Assembly: GCF_048265165.1 (NCBI RefSeq) | Contig: NZ_JBLXCD010000006.1 | Location: 1-64,000, forward strand | DNA: 64,000 nt | From: Oceanospirillum sp048265165 | GTDB taxonomy: Bacteria; Pseudomonadota; Gammaproteobacteria; Pseudomonadales; Halomonadaceae | Direction of reading: 5' to 3' | Shown here: piece after piece, positions 1 to 8,274 of the stretch | Numbering within the stretch: the first letter of the stretch is position 1 | Layout of the letters: the number at the start of each line of letters is the position of its first letter | Made by a program: the position numbers and the translations under genes | Notes under the pieces: model-generated | Database searches by the model: none | What the model saw: only the letters and a program-made list of their open reading frames with translations | Told to the model about the DNA's origin: nothing

Positions 1-2
1 CC

Positions 3-197
3 GCGTTTCACCAGCCTTATAAGAATGATAGCGAAGGCCGCCCAGCCTACGATCCAGCCATTTTGCTGAAAATCATCCTGTTTGCTTATTCCAAAGGCAT
101 CACCTCCAGCCGTGAGATTCAGTGGTGCTGCGAAACCAACATTATCTTTAACCTCCTGCCTTGTGTCCCGCTTTTATCCACCAGAAGGCATTGGTAA
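3..197 (+). pseudogene. Transposase N-terminal fragment (InsH/IS1182-like)
   Basis: An open frame enters from the left edge and stops at 197. Its first ~48 codons read like the N-terminal domain of IS5/IS1182-type transposases (InsH-like, DUF772): a Y-D-P-A-I-L-L-K-I-I-L-F-A-Y-S-K-G core followed by S-S-R-E-I-Q and C-C-E-T-N-I-I-F. After that motif the similarity is lost and the frame ends in unrelated codons, so the catalytic part is missing on this side. It is best read as a decayed insertion-sequence remnant. Whether an intact 5' end exists left of the window cannot be seen. Confidence 0.7.
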
Positions 198-281
198 GAG
201 AAAAACCGTAGACGATAACTAACCCGAAACGTTCTCTATTACCTGCATCAGTTTGCGCTTAAAATATCTTTTTCATCTGAA

Positions 282-334
282 GTGAGGACGACCTCACCGC
301 TCAATCTCGTTAGGGGACGGCCCCAAAACTAACG
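282..334 (+). promoter_or_regulatory. Guanidine-II (mini-ykkC) riboswitch
   Basis: Two hairpins in tandem each expose the ACGR loop that defines this class. P1 is GTGAGG-ACGA-CCTCAC at 282-297. P2 is GGGG-ACGG-CCCC at 313-324, extended by CGTTA (308-312) pairing with TAACG (330-334). The Shine-Dalgarno GGAG begins at the base of P2 (334-337) and the start codon follows at 345, so ligand binding plausibly controls translation. The downstream gene is the guanidinium exporter gdx, the classic partner of this RNA. Confidence 0.9.
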
Positions 335-344
335 GAGAGATTCC

Positions 345-668
345 ATGGGTATAAGTTGGTTTATTTTGTTTGCCGCTGGGCTGTTAGAGGTCACTTGGGC
401 GATTGGGCTTAAGTACACAGATGGTTTTACAAGACTCTGGCCGACAGTGGGTACGGTGGTTTCTTTAGTTGCCAGTTTTTTGTTGCTGGGTTTGGCACTG
501 AAAACGCTGCCGGTGGGTACGGCCTATGCCGTCTGGGTGGGTATTGGTGCTGTTGGTACGGCTTTGCTGGGAATATTTTTGTTTGGCGAGTCTGCCGATG
601 TCCCTAAACTGGTGAGTTTAGGGCTGATATGTGCTGGGATTATTGGCCTTAAATTAACGCATACCTGA
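345..668 (+). CDS. gdx: Guanidinium exporter of the SMR family (Gdx/SugE)
   Basis: A 107-residue, four-helix inner-membrane protein of the small multidrug resistance family. The first helix carries the conserved Glu of G-L-L-E-V-T-W-A, the W-A-I-G-L-K-Y segment is typical of SugE/Gdx rather than EmrE, and G-T-A-Y-A-V-W-V-G-I-G is the conserved third-helix motif. Gdx proteins export guanidinium in exchange for protons as antiparallel dimers. The guanidine-II riboswitch directly upstream supports this substrate assignment independently. The ATG at 345 has GGAGAG at a good distance. No urea carboxylase or carboxyguanidine deiminase gene is adjacent, so here the response appears to be export only. 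Confidence 0.93.
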   Translation: MGISWFILFAAGLLEVTWAIGLKYTDGFTRLWPTVGTVVSLVASFLLLGLALKTLPVGTAYAVWVGIGAVGTALLGIFLFGESADVPKLVSLGLICAGIIGLKLTHT

Positions 669-949
669 ACAGGGTGGGGTGTTTCTCCTGATGGTGAGCA
701 CCGCACTTTCTGAGTTGATAATCAGATTAAAATTTTCATCTTTATATTAGATTTTTTGTTATTAGTATTCTTTCTATTAGTTAATCAATTATAAGGTCAA
801 ATCGTTTTGATTCACTGCTGTGTTGGTGTTATAAAACGTGGCTGTTTTTTTGTTATATCGTTAGCTTAAAAGTATATATTAAAAATATAATTGTCGTGCC
901 AGCAATGGAAAAGTCGCAATTATTGGTTGATAGATCTAAGAGGCATGGA

Positions 950-1519
950 ATGTTAAAGAAATTGATTGTTTTATTTGCAATGGTGACGATGCTGGCTGCC
1001 TGTGGTGGTGGATCTTCATCAACGGAAAGCGGTAGTACCGGCGGTGATGCTGGTAGCGATACGGGTTCAGGTGGTGATACGGATTCAGGCTCTGGTGATG
1101 ATACGAGTACTGTTCTGGAGGGTGTATGGGTTAAATCCTGCGGGGCTGTTGACCCTAGTGATCCTGAGACCTTATACGATATTGTTACTGCGACCTTCTC
1201 CGGTAGTAACTTTACATCCAATATCAAAAACTACCTGGATGCGAGTTGTTCTATTCCTATGAGTGAGGCGCCTAACCCTATCGCTGAGGGTGTCTTCAGC
1301 ATAGGTGCGGAGGTAACAACATCCAGTGGTGTTGTCGCTCAGGAGCTGGATAGCCATGTTACCCGCTACAGTGGTGCTGATTTTGACACTTATACCTACA
1401 CCATTTTCACCATCGAAGGAAATTTGCTCTATATGGGTGATGATAACGGCTTTAATGACGGAACAACGTCAGCTCTTCGCCCGACAGCAATGAATTACAA
1501 TCGTCCTTTTTTTAAGTAA
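950..1519 (+). CDS. Putative lipoprotein with Gly/Ser/Asp-rich linker
   Basis: Starting at the ATG at 950, preceded by AGAGG, the protein is 189 residues. It opens with a lipoprotein signal peptide ending in a lipobox (L-A-A-C, Cys at about residue 18). Residues ~19-55 are a low-complexity linker of Gly, Ser, Thr and Asp. The rest is a compact domain of about 130 residues containing two cysteines and many Thr/Tyr residues in beta-like alternation (V-T-A-T-F-S-G-S-N-F-T; Y-T-Y-T-I-F-T-I). I do not recognise the domain family. An upstream in-frame ATG at 896 would bury the signal peptide and is unlikely. The gene stands alone with its own terminator downstream. Confidence 0.75.
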   Translation: MLKKLIVLFAMVTMLAACGGGSSSTESGSTGGDAGSDTGSGGDTDSGSGDDTSTVLEGVWVKSCGAVDPSDPETLYDIVTATFSGSNFTSNIKNYLDASCSIPMSEAPNPIAEGVFSIGAEVTTSSGVVAQELDSHVTRYSGADFDTYTYTIFTIEGNLLYMGDDNGFNDGTTSALRPTAMNYNRPFFK

Positions 1520-1554
1520 ATAAGATTGTTGCCTGTTATTAAAGTACTACATTA

Positions 1555-1580
1555 AAAGCGGCTTTACGGTCGCTTTTTTG
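1555..1580 (+). terminator. Intrinsic terminator after the lipoprotein gene
   Basis: The arms AAAAGCG and CGCTTTT enclose a short loop and are followed by a T run, 36 bases after the lipoprotein stop. Confidence 0.7.
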
Positions 1581-1725
1581 TTGCTTAAACAAAGAAGCCA
1601 AAAATAACCCTGCTTTGTGTCCCGTTGTTTGCCTGACCCCGCATTCCCTATAATGTCCCCCAAAGACACCCAGGAACTCTTCAGTTACCTAGAGCTCTCC
1701 AGTTACCTAACGGGCAGGCGTTATT

Positions 1726-3519
1726 GTGAAAAGCATTTCTAAGACAACGGCAACCATCAACTCTCTGGATGATCTGGCAAACGCCCTCGATTACTCTCTG
1801 ATGGACACGTTAACTCCTGACCCGGATGCCACAACTGATGGCGCTGACCATAACCCTCGTCAGGTGTTCAGTGGTCATTATGTGCCGGTAACGCCTACGC
1901 CTATCGGGCAGCCAGAGTATATCGCCCACAGCGGGGCTTTTTTCCGCGAGCTAGGGTTGAGTGACAAGCTCGCGCAGGACGAAAACTTTACCCGTCTGTT
2001 CAGTGGTGATCTTTCCCGTTTATCGCCCTCTTTTCGTAAAACCGGTTGGGCGACAGGTTATGCCCTTTCCATCTATGGCACGGAATACAATCAGCAGTGC
2101 CCGTTCCAGACCGGTAATGGTTATGGCGATGGCCGTGCGGTGTCTGTGGTGGAAGCGGTGTTGGGCAACCAGCGCTGGGAGATGCAGCTGAAAGGTGGTG
2201 GTCGCACACCCTATTGCCGGGGTGGCGATGGTCGTGCGGTGCTGCGTTCCAGCGTGCGTGAGTTTCTGGCACAGGAGCACATGCATGCTCTGGGTGTACC
2301 CACCTCCCGTTCGTTAACTCTGTATGTCTCCAAAACCGATGCGGTCAAACGCCCCTGGTATTCTGATGGCTCCCGCTCTATGGACCCGGATCGTATGGTG
2401 GCGGAACCTGTGGCCATCACCACCCGTGTGGCTCCCTCTTTTATCCGTGTTGGTCAGCTAGAGCTATTTGCCCGTCGTGCCCGTAAGCAGCAGCCCCATG
2501 CTTTGGCCGAACTGGAACAGCTGGTACGTCATCTGATCCAGCGGGAATATCCCGGTGAGATCCCTGAGAATCTGAGCCTTGCCGACAGTGTGCTGGAACT
2601 CGCCAAAGCTTTCTGTGGCAGACTCACTAAGCTGGTCGCTAACTGGGTTCGGGTGGGTTACTGCCAGGGCAACTTCAATAGTGATAACTGTGCCGCCGGT
2701 GGTTTTACACTGGATTACGGCCCCTTTGGTTTTATCGATGCTTTTAACCCTCACTATCAGCCGTGGACCGGCGGTGGACAGCACTTTGCCTTTATGAATC
2801 AACCGGTGGCGGCGGGTAAAAACTTCGGTAGTTTCTGTTCTGCTCTGCAGCCGTTACTGGCGGATGAGCCGGAAGCATTAAGGCAGCTGCATGAGATCGA
2901 ACGCGATTTCGATAACGCCATGCAGGCTGAGATGGAAGCGATGTGGGCAGCCAAGCTGGGTTTAACCACATTTGATGCGGAGCTTTTTCGCCAGCTTGAG
3001 ATGCTGATGATGCTGACTCCGGTAGATTATACCCGTTTCTTCCGTGCTCTTTCTGAGCAGTCACTCTCTGAACTTTCTACCGAGCAACCTGACATCAGCG
3101 CGTTGAAAGCCAGTTTCTATAATGGTGAAGGGTACGAAGCGGTTGCCCTGCACCCGAGATACGATCTGGATCATGCCGAGATGGATCGCCGCTGGGCGCT
3201 CTGGCTGAGCCAATGGCGGCAAGCTATCATGCGGGAGGCGGTGATAGCCGATGAGGGGGGCGAAACTGCACGCTCGGAAGCTGAGGTGCAGGCTCAGATG
3301 AAAGGGGTTAATCCGAAATACACACTGAGAGAGTGGTTGCTGGCTCCGGCCTATCAGGCGGCAGCGGAAGGAGACTACCATCAGATCCATGAACTGCAGG
3401 CTGTTATGAATCAGCCTTATGAGGAGCAGTCAGAAGCCATTGCTGAACGCTTCTGTCGTCAGAAACCGATTGAAGCCTTTGGTGCCGGTGGTGTCTCACA
3501 TCTCAGTTGTTCGTCTTAA
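1726..3519 (+). CDS. selO: Protein adenylyltransferase SelO (YdiU family)
   Basis: A pseudokinase-fold enzyme that transfers AMP from ATP to Ser/Thr/Tyr of target proteins; E. coli SelO acts on redox-related targets. Diagnostic blocks are G-D-G-R-A-V-S-V-V-E-A-V near residue 135, the nucleotide-binding lysine in M-Q-L-K-G-G-G-R-T-P-Y (Lys ~156), G-D-G-R-A-V-L-R-S-S-V-R-E-F, the G-N-F-N-S-D-N loop near 315 and the metal-binding D-Y-G-P-F-G-F (Asp ~330). The C-terminus ends S-C-S-S; this near-terminal Cys is where eukaryotic SelO has selenocysteine. At 597 residues it is well over 100 longer than E. coli YdiU (about 480). Start is the GTG at 1726 behind GGGCAGG; no nearer ATG fits. Confidence 0.93.
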   Translation: MKSISKTTATINSLDDLANALDYSLMDTLTPDPDATTDGADHNPRQVFSGHYVPVTPTPIGQPEYIAHSGAFFRELGLSDKLAQDENFTRLFSGDLSRLSPSFRKTGWATGYALSIYGTEYNQQCPFQTGNGYGDGRAVSVVEAVLGNQRWEMQLKGGGRTPYCRGGDGRAVLRSSVREFLAQEHMHALGVPTSRSLTLYVSKTDAVKRPWYSDGSRSMDPDRMVAEPVAITTRVAPSFIRVGQLELFARRARKQQPHALAELEQLVRHLIQREYPGEIPENLSLADSVLELAKAFCGRLTKLVANWVRVGYCQGNFNSDNCAAGGFTLDYGPFGFIDAFNPHYQPWTGGGQHFAFMNQPVAAGKNFGSFCSALQPLLADEPEALRQLHEIERDFDNAMQAEMEAMWAAKLGLTTFDAELFRQLEMLMMLTPVDYTRFFRALSEQSLSELSTEQPDISALKASFYNGEGYEAVALHPRYDLDHAEMDRRWALWLSQWRQAIMREAVIADEGGETARSEAEVQAQMKGVNPKYTLREWLLAPAYQAAAEGDYHQIHELQAVMNQPYEEQSEAIAERFCRQKPIEAFGAGGVSHLSCSS

Positions 3520-3598
3520 AATTGGTTGTTCTTCTTAACGGTTAAAAGAGCGACACCTCGGGCGCTACACTTTACTGTTAGGCAAGCGCTACACTTCC

Positions 3599-5068
3599 CT
3601 ACTGGAAGCAGCGCCCGATGCGTTTGATTCCCTCCAGTACTTCCTCCTCCGGGCAGGCGCAGCAGTTAATGCGCAGATAGCGGCTATAAAGGTCACTGGT
3701 GGGGGAGAACACATCCCCCGGCAGAAACATCACGCCTTTTTCCAGCGCTTTCTGGTGCAGAGGCATTGCCCGGAAAGGTTCTGGAAGCTCAACCCAAAGC
3801 ACAAAACCTGCCTCGGGCAGAGATACCCGTGTGTCAGCCGGAAAGTAACGCAGTACCCACTCCCGGGTTTGGTGTACCCGTAATTTATGTTGGCTGGCGA
3901 TTTTGCGCACAGAGCGCTGATAAACACCCTGTTCCAGCATATAAGCGACGCTGAGCTGGCAGGGAGTGCTGACACTGACGTTGTTTTGGAACTTTCGGGC
4001 TGTAGCGGAGACGGTATCTTCCGCCGGTAATAACCAGCCAACCCTTAAGGACGGGGACAGGCTTTTGGAGAATGACCCGCACTGGCTGACAATTCCGTAT
4101 TTGTCCAGGGCTCGCAGTGAGCGGAGAGGGCGATCGGCATAGGCGAGATCCAGGCAGATCACATCTTCAATCAGTCGGGTGCCGTGGCGGTAACAAAGAT
4201 CGATAAGTGCATTTTTCTGTGTTTCCTGCATCACAAAACCCAAAGGATTGTGTCCCACTGGATTTACAACACAGGCATTGACGGTGATGGCTGACATCAT
4301 GGTGGCTAAGTGGTTCAGGTCGATACCAGTTTCCGGCGAGGTTGGAATTTCCAGGGCTTTTAACCCCAGGCTTTCCAATTGCTGCAGAATGGTGAAGTAG
4401 GTGGGAGATTCAATGGCCACCACATCACCGGGTCGGGTGCATTCACTGAGTGCGATACGTAGGGCTTCTGTGCAGCCATTGGTAATCAACAGATCTTCCG
4501 GCAGGCACTGTATGTCCTGCTGGTAAAGATGCTGAGCTAATGCCTGTTGCAGCAGAGGCTCTCCGCCGGAGGGGCTATAGCCGCCGTAGGCCCACTGAGG
4601 TTTTCGACTGATCTGGCGCTGAATTTTCGCCAGTGCATCTAACGGCAGTAGCGCGGGCTCCGGTACCGCTGTTCCCAGGTTGATCAGAGGGTGCTCCCGT
4701 CCCATGGAAAGCATGCGGATCACCAGGTTACTGACCTTTACCCGCTCTGCTGCAGGATTTGCTGCAGGGATCTGAGGCTGTAGCTGACCGTGGGAGACTG
4801 TTTCCGGGAGATAGTAGCCGGAGCGGGGACGCACCATAACCAGCCCCTGATCAATCAGATACTGGTAGGCGCTTTGCGCGCTGCTCAGACTGATATTAAA
4901 CTGTTTAGCCACTAAACGTAGACTGGGTAATTTCTGGTCAGGATTGGCGTGCTGAATCACCTGCTGGTAGAGTTTTTGACCCACCTGTTGGTATAAGGGC
5001 TGCTCCTGAGGGCTGTTCAGCGCTTGTGTTGATTTATATTCAGACATCTGTTTGTGGCTTTTTGGCAT
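3599..5068 (-). CDS. MocR-type GntR regulator with aminotransferase-like domain
   Basis: A 489-residue transcription factor fusing a GntR winged helix (residues ~22-90) to a fold-type I aminotransferase-like effector domain. The PLP-binding lysine is present in G-S-F-S-K-S-L (Lys ~335), as are N-P-V-G-H-N-P-L-G and the Asp of the E-D-V segment (~302), so it can probably bind pyridoxal phosphate. MocR proteins (PdxR, TauR, GabR) usually control a neighbouring gene, often divergent; here the divergent neighbour at 5278 is itself a PLP aminotransferase. The direct repeat in the shared intergenic region is a candidate operator. A start seven codons downstream (M-S-E-Y-K-S) is possible. The effector is not predictable from sequence. 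Confidence 0.87.
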   Translation of the reverse strand: MPKSHKQMSEYKSTQALNSPQEQPLYQQVGQKLYQQVIQHANPDQKLPSLRLVAKQFNISLSSAQSAYQYLIDQGLVMVRPRSGYYLPETVSHGQLQPQIPAANPAAERVKVSNLVIRMLSMGREHPLINLGTAVPEPALLPLDALAKIQRQISRKPQWAYGGYSPSGGEPLLQQALAQHLYQQDIQCLPEDLLITNGCTEALRIALSECTRPGDVVAIESPTYFTILQQLESLGLKALEIPTSPETGIDLNHLATMMSAITVNACVVNPVGHNPLGFVMQETQKNALIDLCYRHGTRLIEDVICLDLAYADRPLRSLRALDKYGIVSQCGSFSKSLSPSLRVGWLLPAEDTVSATARKFQNNVSVSTPCQLSVAYMLEQGVYQRSVRKIASQHKLRVHQTREWVLRYFPADTRVSLPEAGFVLWVELPEPFRAMPLHQKALEKGVMFLPGDVFSPTSDLYSRYLRINCCACPEEEVLEGIKRIGRCFQ

Positions 5069-5083
5069 TATGGTAAAATTTCT

Positions 5084-5136
5084 GCAAACTGTGTGTCAGT
5101 TATTTTGGTCTGTATGGGGCTGTTTTAGCAAACTGT
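5084..5136. promoter_or_regulatory. Direct repeat GCAAACTGT x2, candidate MocR operator
   Basis: The nine-base word GCAAACTGT occurs at 5084-5092 and again, same orientation, at 5128-5136. The 44-base start-to-start distance is about four helical turns. Direct repeats spaced by whole turns in a divergent promoter are the usual operator layout for MocR regulators. Function is inferred. Confidence 0.45.
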
Positions 5137-5277
5137 ATCTTTTCTGTGTGCCCCTTCCATTTCCATAATGTCATCATAAAGTCTGAAATAGACAGAAGCT
5201 CTGCAAAACACTTTTCATCGCTTCAGGTTCTGTTGCTCAGTAACAATAAATATCATCATTTGAAAAAGGATTACCTT

Positions 5278-6438
5278 ATGTCCAGCCCCTCACCGGAATT
5301 GAAACTGTCCGCTTACGCTAACCGCCTGCCGGGTTCTCCGATCCGTGAGATTTTGTCGGTCAGCCAACAACCGGGCATGATCTCTTTTGCCGGTGGCCTG
5401 CCGGATGCTTCTGTTATGCCAGAGATGCCGGAACTGGGCGATCTGAGCAGCATTAGACAGTATGGTACTTCAGATGGCGAGGCTCTGGTGATTCAGGAGC
5501 TGGTAAAGTGGCTGGGTAGTGAAGGGCTGGTCTGCACCGAAGATCAGGTTCTGATCACGTCTGGCTCTCAGCAGGGTTTGGATCTGGCGGCTCGTATTCT
5601 GGTGGATGTGGGGACTCAGGTCGTTGTTGAAGATCCGACGTATCTGGCGATGCTGCAGGTTCTCCGTGGACTGGGTGCTGATCTTGTGCCGTTTGATCTG
5701 GGTGAAAACGGTGTTGATCTTGCCTCTCTAGAGAAGCAGTTGAAAGATAAGAATCCACGTATGGTATACCTGATTCCGACTTTCCAGAATCCGACGGGTT
5801 ACAGCTACACGGAAGCGGAGCGTATTGCAGTTGCTGAGCTGCTGGATCGCTACGATGTTACTCTGATCGAAGATGACCCTTACCGTGTTCTGAACTACGA
5901 TAACGCTTTTACTCGTCCGATCTGTTCTTATCTGAAAAAAGCGACCTGGATGTATATGGGATCGTTTTCCAAGATGCTATGGCCGGGTCTGCGTACTGGT
6001 TATGTGATTGCGCACCCGGATCTGTATCCATGGATTTTGCGGGCCAAGCAGGCGACGGATCTGCACTCTAACCGTTTAGGGCAGAAAATCATTGGTGATT
6101 TTATGGCCGCTGGCAGCTTGCCTGCACACATTGAGCGTCTGCAGAGCCACTATCGCGCGAAGCGCGATCTGATGCAAAAATTGCTGAAGCAGTACCTGCC
6201 GGAGTCTGTTAAATGGAGTCTGCCTGCCGGTGGTATGTTCTTCTGGCTGGAGTTGGAAACAGATACCCGTGATGTTCTGGCTAAAGGAATCGAAGCTAAA
6301 GTTGTGCCTCTGCCGGGTACACCGTTTGAAGTTGAGAAATCCGCGGGTAAAGCTCTGCGCCTGAGCTTTAGCCAGATGACGCCTGAGGATATGGAAGAAG
6401 GGTTGAAGCGTCTGGCTAAGGTTTTGGAAACACTGTAG
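5278..6438 (+). CDS. PLP-dependent aminotransferase, 2-aminoadipate/aromatic (LysN/Aro8-like)
   Basis: A 386-residue class I/II aminotransferase. Visible motifs are the substrate-binding S-F-A-G-G-L-P-D near residue 36, S-G-S-Q-Q-G (PLP phosphate), N-P-T-G-Y at ~171, the E-D-D-P-Y pyridine-contacting Asp and the Schiff-base lysine in G-S-F-S-K (Lys 232). This subgroup contains 2-aminoadipate, aromatic and branched-chain transaminases, and the exact amino donor cannot be assigned from sequence. ATG 5278 has AAAAAGGA at the right distance, whereas the upstream in-frame ATG (5146) would add 44 residues unlike the family. It is divergent from, and probably controlled by, the MocR gene. The 3' end is part of a 22-base tandem triplication. 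Confidence 0.88.
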   Translation: MSSPSPELKLSAYANRLPGSPIREILSVSQQPGMISFAGGLPDASVMPEMPELGDLSSIRQYGTSDGEALVIQELVKWLGSEGLVCTEDQVLITSGSQQGLDLAARILVDVGTQVVVEDPTYLAMLQVLRGLGADLVPFDLGENGVDLASLEKQLKDKNPRMVYLIPTFQNPTGYSYTEAERIAVAELLDRYDVTLIEDDPYRVLNYDNAFTRPICSYLKKATWMYMGSFSKMLWPGLRTGYVIAHPDLYPWILRAKQATDLHSNRLGQKIIGDFMAAGSLPAHIERLQSHYRAKRDLMQKLLKQYLPESVKWSLPAGGMFFWLELETDTRDVLAKGIEAKVVPLPGTPFEVEKSAGKALRLSFSQMTPEDMEEGLKRLAKVLETL

Positions 6439-6486
6439 TAAGGTTCTGGAAATACTGTAGTAAGGTTCTGGAAATACTGTAGCAAG
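6421..6486 (+). repeat. Three tandem 22-bp repeats spanning the stop codon
   Basis: Units at 6421-6442, 6443-6464 and 6465-6486 differ at only a few positions (first unit TTTT/CAC where the others have TTCT/TAC; the third ends CAAG). The first unit holds the last codons and the TAG stop of the aminotransferase gene, so the copies look like 3'-end duplications into non-coding DNA. Confidence 0.9.
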
Positions 6487-6509
6487 AGCCTGACGTTTAG
6501 TCTGAACTA

Positions 6510-6546
6510 AAAAGCCGGAATCTATCTCTGATAGGTTCCGGCTTTT
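6510..6546. terminator. Bidirectional terminator
   Basis: A long stem (AAAGCCGGAA...TTCCGGCTTT, with CTAT/ATAG extending it and a five-base loop) is flanked by A and T runs. It lies between the convergent aminotransferase and amidotransferase genes and can serve both. Confidence 0.88.
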
Positions 6547-6566
6547 CTGTACCTTAATAGGTGTTA

Positions 6567-7274
6567 TCAGCTCGTGGTGGCAGTGGCCTCCAGCTGAGCC
6601 TGCATATATCCCATAATCTGCTCCATACGCTGGTTTGCCTCAGAGAAGAGCTCAAAGTCCACCAGCATCGCTTCCGCAGGTTGGGTATGGAGACCTTCTT
6701 CATCGATCTCATGCCGACAGGCATCGACAAGTTCACGAGCGGCCTCTGGGGTGGTTTCCAGATGGAACTGCAGCGCCACAACCCGGTCCTGATAGATGAA
6801 GCCTTGCTGAGCACAGCCTTCGCTGCTGCCGATGGACTTAGCGCCTTCTGGTAGGGTAAAGGTGTCGCCATGCCAGTGAAAGGCCTGAAACTGTTGAGGC
6901 AGTCCCAGAACCATGGCATTAGGCGTTGCGGTGATAGGGAACCAGCCGATCTCACGATCTTCGTTTCTGCTGACCGTCGCACCCAGTACCCGAGCGATCA
7001 GCTGAGAGCCCAGGCAGATGCCGAGTAACATTTTATTCTGTGCCATCGCCTCACGGATAAAGCGTTTCTCCGCCTGCATCCAGCTCACATTGAAATCATC
7101 GTTGGCGCTCATGGGGCCGCCAAGAATCATCAGTAGATCATAGTCATCATGGGATGGCAGTGCTTCACCTTTATAAAGATGTGTGGTGGTCAGTGTGTGG
7201 CCATTTTTTTCTGCCCAGCGGGCGATATTGCCCGGCCCTTCATAGGGAACATGCTGAAAAACATGTATTCGCAT
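6567..7274 (-). CDS. Class I glutamine amidotransferase (GMP synthase-like)
   Basis: A 235-residue protein with one GATase1 domain. The oxyanion turn is L-G-G-P-M-S, the nucleophile elbow G-I-C-L-G-S-Q holds the catalytic Cys (~103), and the His-Glu pair is in L-Q-F-H-L-E. The domain resembles the glutaminase half of GuaA, but no synthetase domain is attached. Stand-alone members are annotated as GMP synthase-like amidotransferases; related enzymes hydrolyse gamma-glutamyl compounds such as glutamylpolyamines. The substrate here is unknown and no polyamine genes adjoin. The ATG at 7274 begins M-R-I-H-V-F-Q-H, a normal family N-terminus. Confidence 0.85.
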   Translation of the reverse strand: MRIHVFQHVPYEGPGNIARWAEKNGHTLTTTHLYKGEALPSHDDYDLLMILGGPMSANDDFNVSWMQAEKRFIREAMAQNKMLLGICLGSQLIARVLGATVSRNEDREIGWFPITATPNAMVLGLPQQFQAFHWHGDTFTLPEGAKSIGSSEGCAQQGFIYQDRVVALQFHLETTPEAARELVDACRHEIDEEGLHTQPAEAMLVDFELFSEANQRMEQIMGYMQAQLEATATTS

Positions 7275-7886
7275 TAATGCTGCCTCACTTGCTGAAAATT
7301 CTTTGGCCTTAATCTAATGTCTGGTGCCGTCAGATTGCGATTGCTGACTACAAATAGTTTATCGCGTTGCCTATTATTTTTTAGCAGACTAACTGATTGC
7401 AGGTTGGTGCAAAAGGAAGATGTACTCACCGAACCTGATTTAGTCACAGTGGTCGCGCAGGCAAAAAAGTGTGATGAAGGGGCTGATATGAAGTATGTTG
7501 CCGGGAATTCTGATGCATTCGGCAGAATGAAATAGTTCGGGGTTTTTATATGAGTTGCAGAATGGCAACTGGGAGGCTCACTTTTTATTGTCATATACCG
7601 TCGATGTAACGCTGAAGTTTAATAGGCTAAAACATAGAGATAACAGGATATCGCCCTGGGAGAGCTGATGCAATATATCCTGAGGGCAGATAAACTTTCC
7701 GGCAAGTATTCCTCTGAAACCCTGATTTTTTTCGGTGAGAGATACCGAGCGGCGACCCGTAAAGCGGATCCGCCCGAACGGTATTCTCATAGCAGTGGAA
7801 TTTATGTTTCTTAAATTGAAAGATTTTCTTTTATTTTGTATCGTTTATGTTGGGTGCATTACGCCGCCTGACCAGTTCAGTTTATA
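7275..7886. other. Gene-poor stretch, no supported gene
   Basis: About 610 bases lie between the start of the amidotransferase gene and the end of the DUF2789 gene. Only short open frames without good ribosome sites or recognisable motifs are present, on both strands. I see no strong terminator, repeat or RNA motif in it. It presumably holds the amidotransferase promoter near its left end. Confidence 0.6.
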
Positions 7887-8129
7887 TTACTTTGCTGGCC
7901 CGGATAGTGCGCTGTGCAACGTATCAATAACCTCACTCCAGTCTGAGTCTTCATCCAGACCTTGTGCTAGAAAGGCGGCCTGAACATCGGTGAAGCAGCT
8001 GGCTTCATAGATGGGTTGGTCAGCCGGAATAGGGGCATTGTCTTTGATAAACTGCTGAATGGATGTCTCGTCGCTGGGCAGACCAAGCTGGTTAAATAGG
8101 TTGGTCATGTTGTGAGTGGATAGATCCAT
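7887..8129 (-). CDS. DUF2789 family small protein
   Basis: An 80-residue soluble acidic protein. The pattern M-D-L-S-T-H-N-M-T-N-L-F-N-Q-L-G-L-P at the N-terminus, an I-x-x-F-I motif, and F-T-D-V-Q-A-A-F-L near residue 50 match the DUF2789 family of marine and pseudomonad gammaproteobacteria. The function is unknown. The predicted fold is mostly helical with no membrane segment. It appears to be a single-gene unit, reading into the gene-poor stretch. Confidence 0.82.
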   Translation of the reverse strand: MDLSTHNMTNLFNQLGLPSDETSIQQFIKDNAPIPADQPIYEASCFTDVQAAFLAQGLDEDSDWSEVIDTLHSALSGPAK

Positions 8130-8274
8130 GATCTGTCTCCTTCATGCTTGCGATACGTATGATCAATAGCGATATAAGCTATTACCACTGAATAAAAATG
8201 GTCAGGCAGCCAATAATAAAAAGTACCTGAACCTAATATAGAAACACAGACTCAAGAATGCTAACAGGGATCCT

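Noticed and set aside
7735..7983. 82-codon plus-strand frame
   Set aside because: Weak start, no motif, and its end overlaps the recognised DUF2789 gene on the other strand.
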